From contig JACIXM010000097.1 of the NCBI GenBank assembly GCA_014360395.1, forward strand, positions 1 through 7,515: DNA of 7,515 nucleotides, written 5' to 3'. This DNA comes from Actinotalea sp. (lineage in GTDB: Bacteria; Actinomycetota; Actinomycetes; Actinomycetales; Cellulomonadaceae). Each line of letters begins with the position of its first letter. Position 1 is the stretch's first letter. The notes beneath the pieces are model-generated. The model searched no databases, was not told where the DNA came from, and worked only from the letters and a program-made list of their open reading frames with translations. The translations under genes were made by a program, and so were the position numbers. Below are positions 7,434-7,515 of this stretch, piece by piece.

Positions 7434-7471
7434 ACCGAGGGCGCTGGGAACGGCGTCCCAGCGCCCTCGGT
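7434..7471. terminator. Strong hairpin upstream of the permease operon
   Basis: A perfect 16-bp stem (7434-7449 with 7456-7471) with a 6-nt loop, the longest uninterrupted inverted repeat noticed in the window. Nothing to its left reads rightward into it. It most probably ends, or stabilises the 3' end of, a minus-strand transcript from a gene beyond the right edge. If that gene encodes the substrate-binding protein, this would be the intercistronic hairpin often seen after such genes. Neither strand has a T-tract. Confidence 0.65.
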
Positions 7472-7515
7472 GCGTATGGCGACCCGGCCCGGGCGGCGCG
7501 GTGGCCGAGGCGGGG
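7472..7515. other. Right-edge segment with no assignable gene
   Basis: These 44 bases contain no minus-strand stop codon in any frame, so a gene ending here from the right would have to stop beyond the window. An ATG at 7476 (+) opens a Gly/Arg-rich frame too short to judge. Nothing else is supportable. Confidence 0.4.

Noticed and set aside
7476..7515. Start of a plus-strand gene at ATG 7476
   Set aside because: Only 40 bases are visible, Gly/Arg-rich, with no ribosome binding site, immediately after a strong hairpin. Not supportable.

Overview
The window is very GC-rich DNA with strong G/C at third codon positions, GTG starts, and genes with either weak Shine-Dalgarno sites or none. This points to a high-GC actinobacterium. 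The actinobacterial-type PH-domain protein and a peptide-type ABC transporter beside typA fit Micrococcales-like lineages (Cellulomonas/Intrasporangiaceae type), but that placement is an inference.

Layout from left to right. Positions 1-53 hold a strong hairpin that ends the typA transcript. Positions 54-1964 (minus) encode the ribosome-associated GTPase TypA/BipA. The 159-nt gap 1965-2123 holds a large hairpin that probably ends the transporter transcript, a candidate typA promoter and a second structured element in the typA leader. Positions 2124-3974 (minus) encode a fused double-ATPase of a dipeptide/oligopeptide ABC transporter. Positions 4061-4648 (plus) encode a small three-helix membrane protein with a bacterial PH domain, on the opposite strand to everything else. 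Positions 4693-5796 and 5793-7313 (minus) encode the two transporter permeases, DppC-like and DppB-like, overlapping by ATGA. The DppB-like protein is much longer than usual because extra membrane helices are inserted in one loop. Positions 7314-7515 hold a ribosome binding site, a candidate promoter, dyad symmetries and a strong hairpin.

The two permeases and the double ATPase make up the full membrane and motor part of one peptide (or related solute) importer. The extracellular substrate-binding protein is not in the window. It may lie to the right of the 7434-7471 hairpin, or elsewhere. TypA is a separate translation and stress GTPase with its own transcript.

The most unusual points are the PH-domain gene running antisense between the permease and ATPase genes of one transporter, the extra-helix insertion in the DppB-like permease with a possible internal duplication, and the hairpins and dyads at gene boundaries. 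I saw no CRISPR array, tRNA, rRNA, insertion sequence or phage element, and no clear new defence or biosynthetic system.
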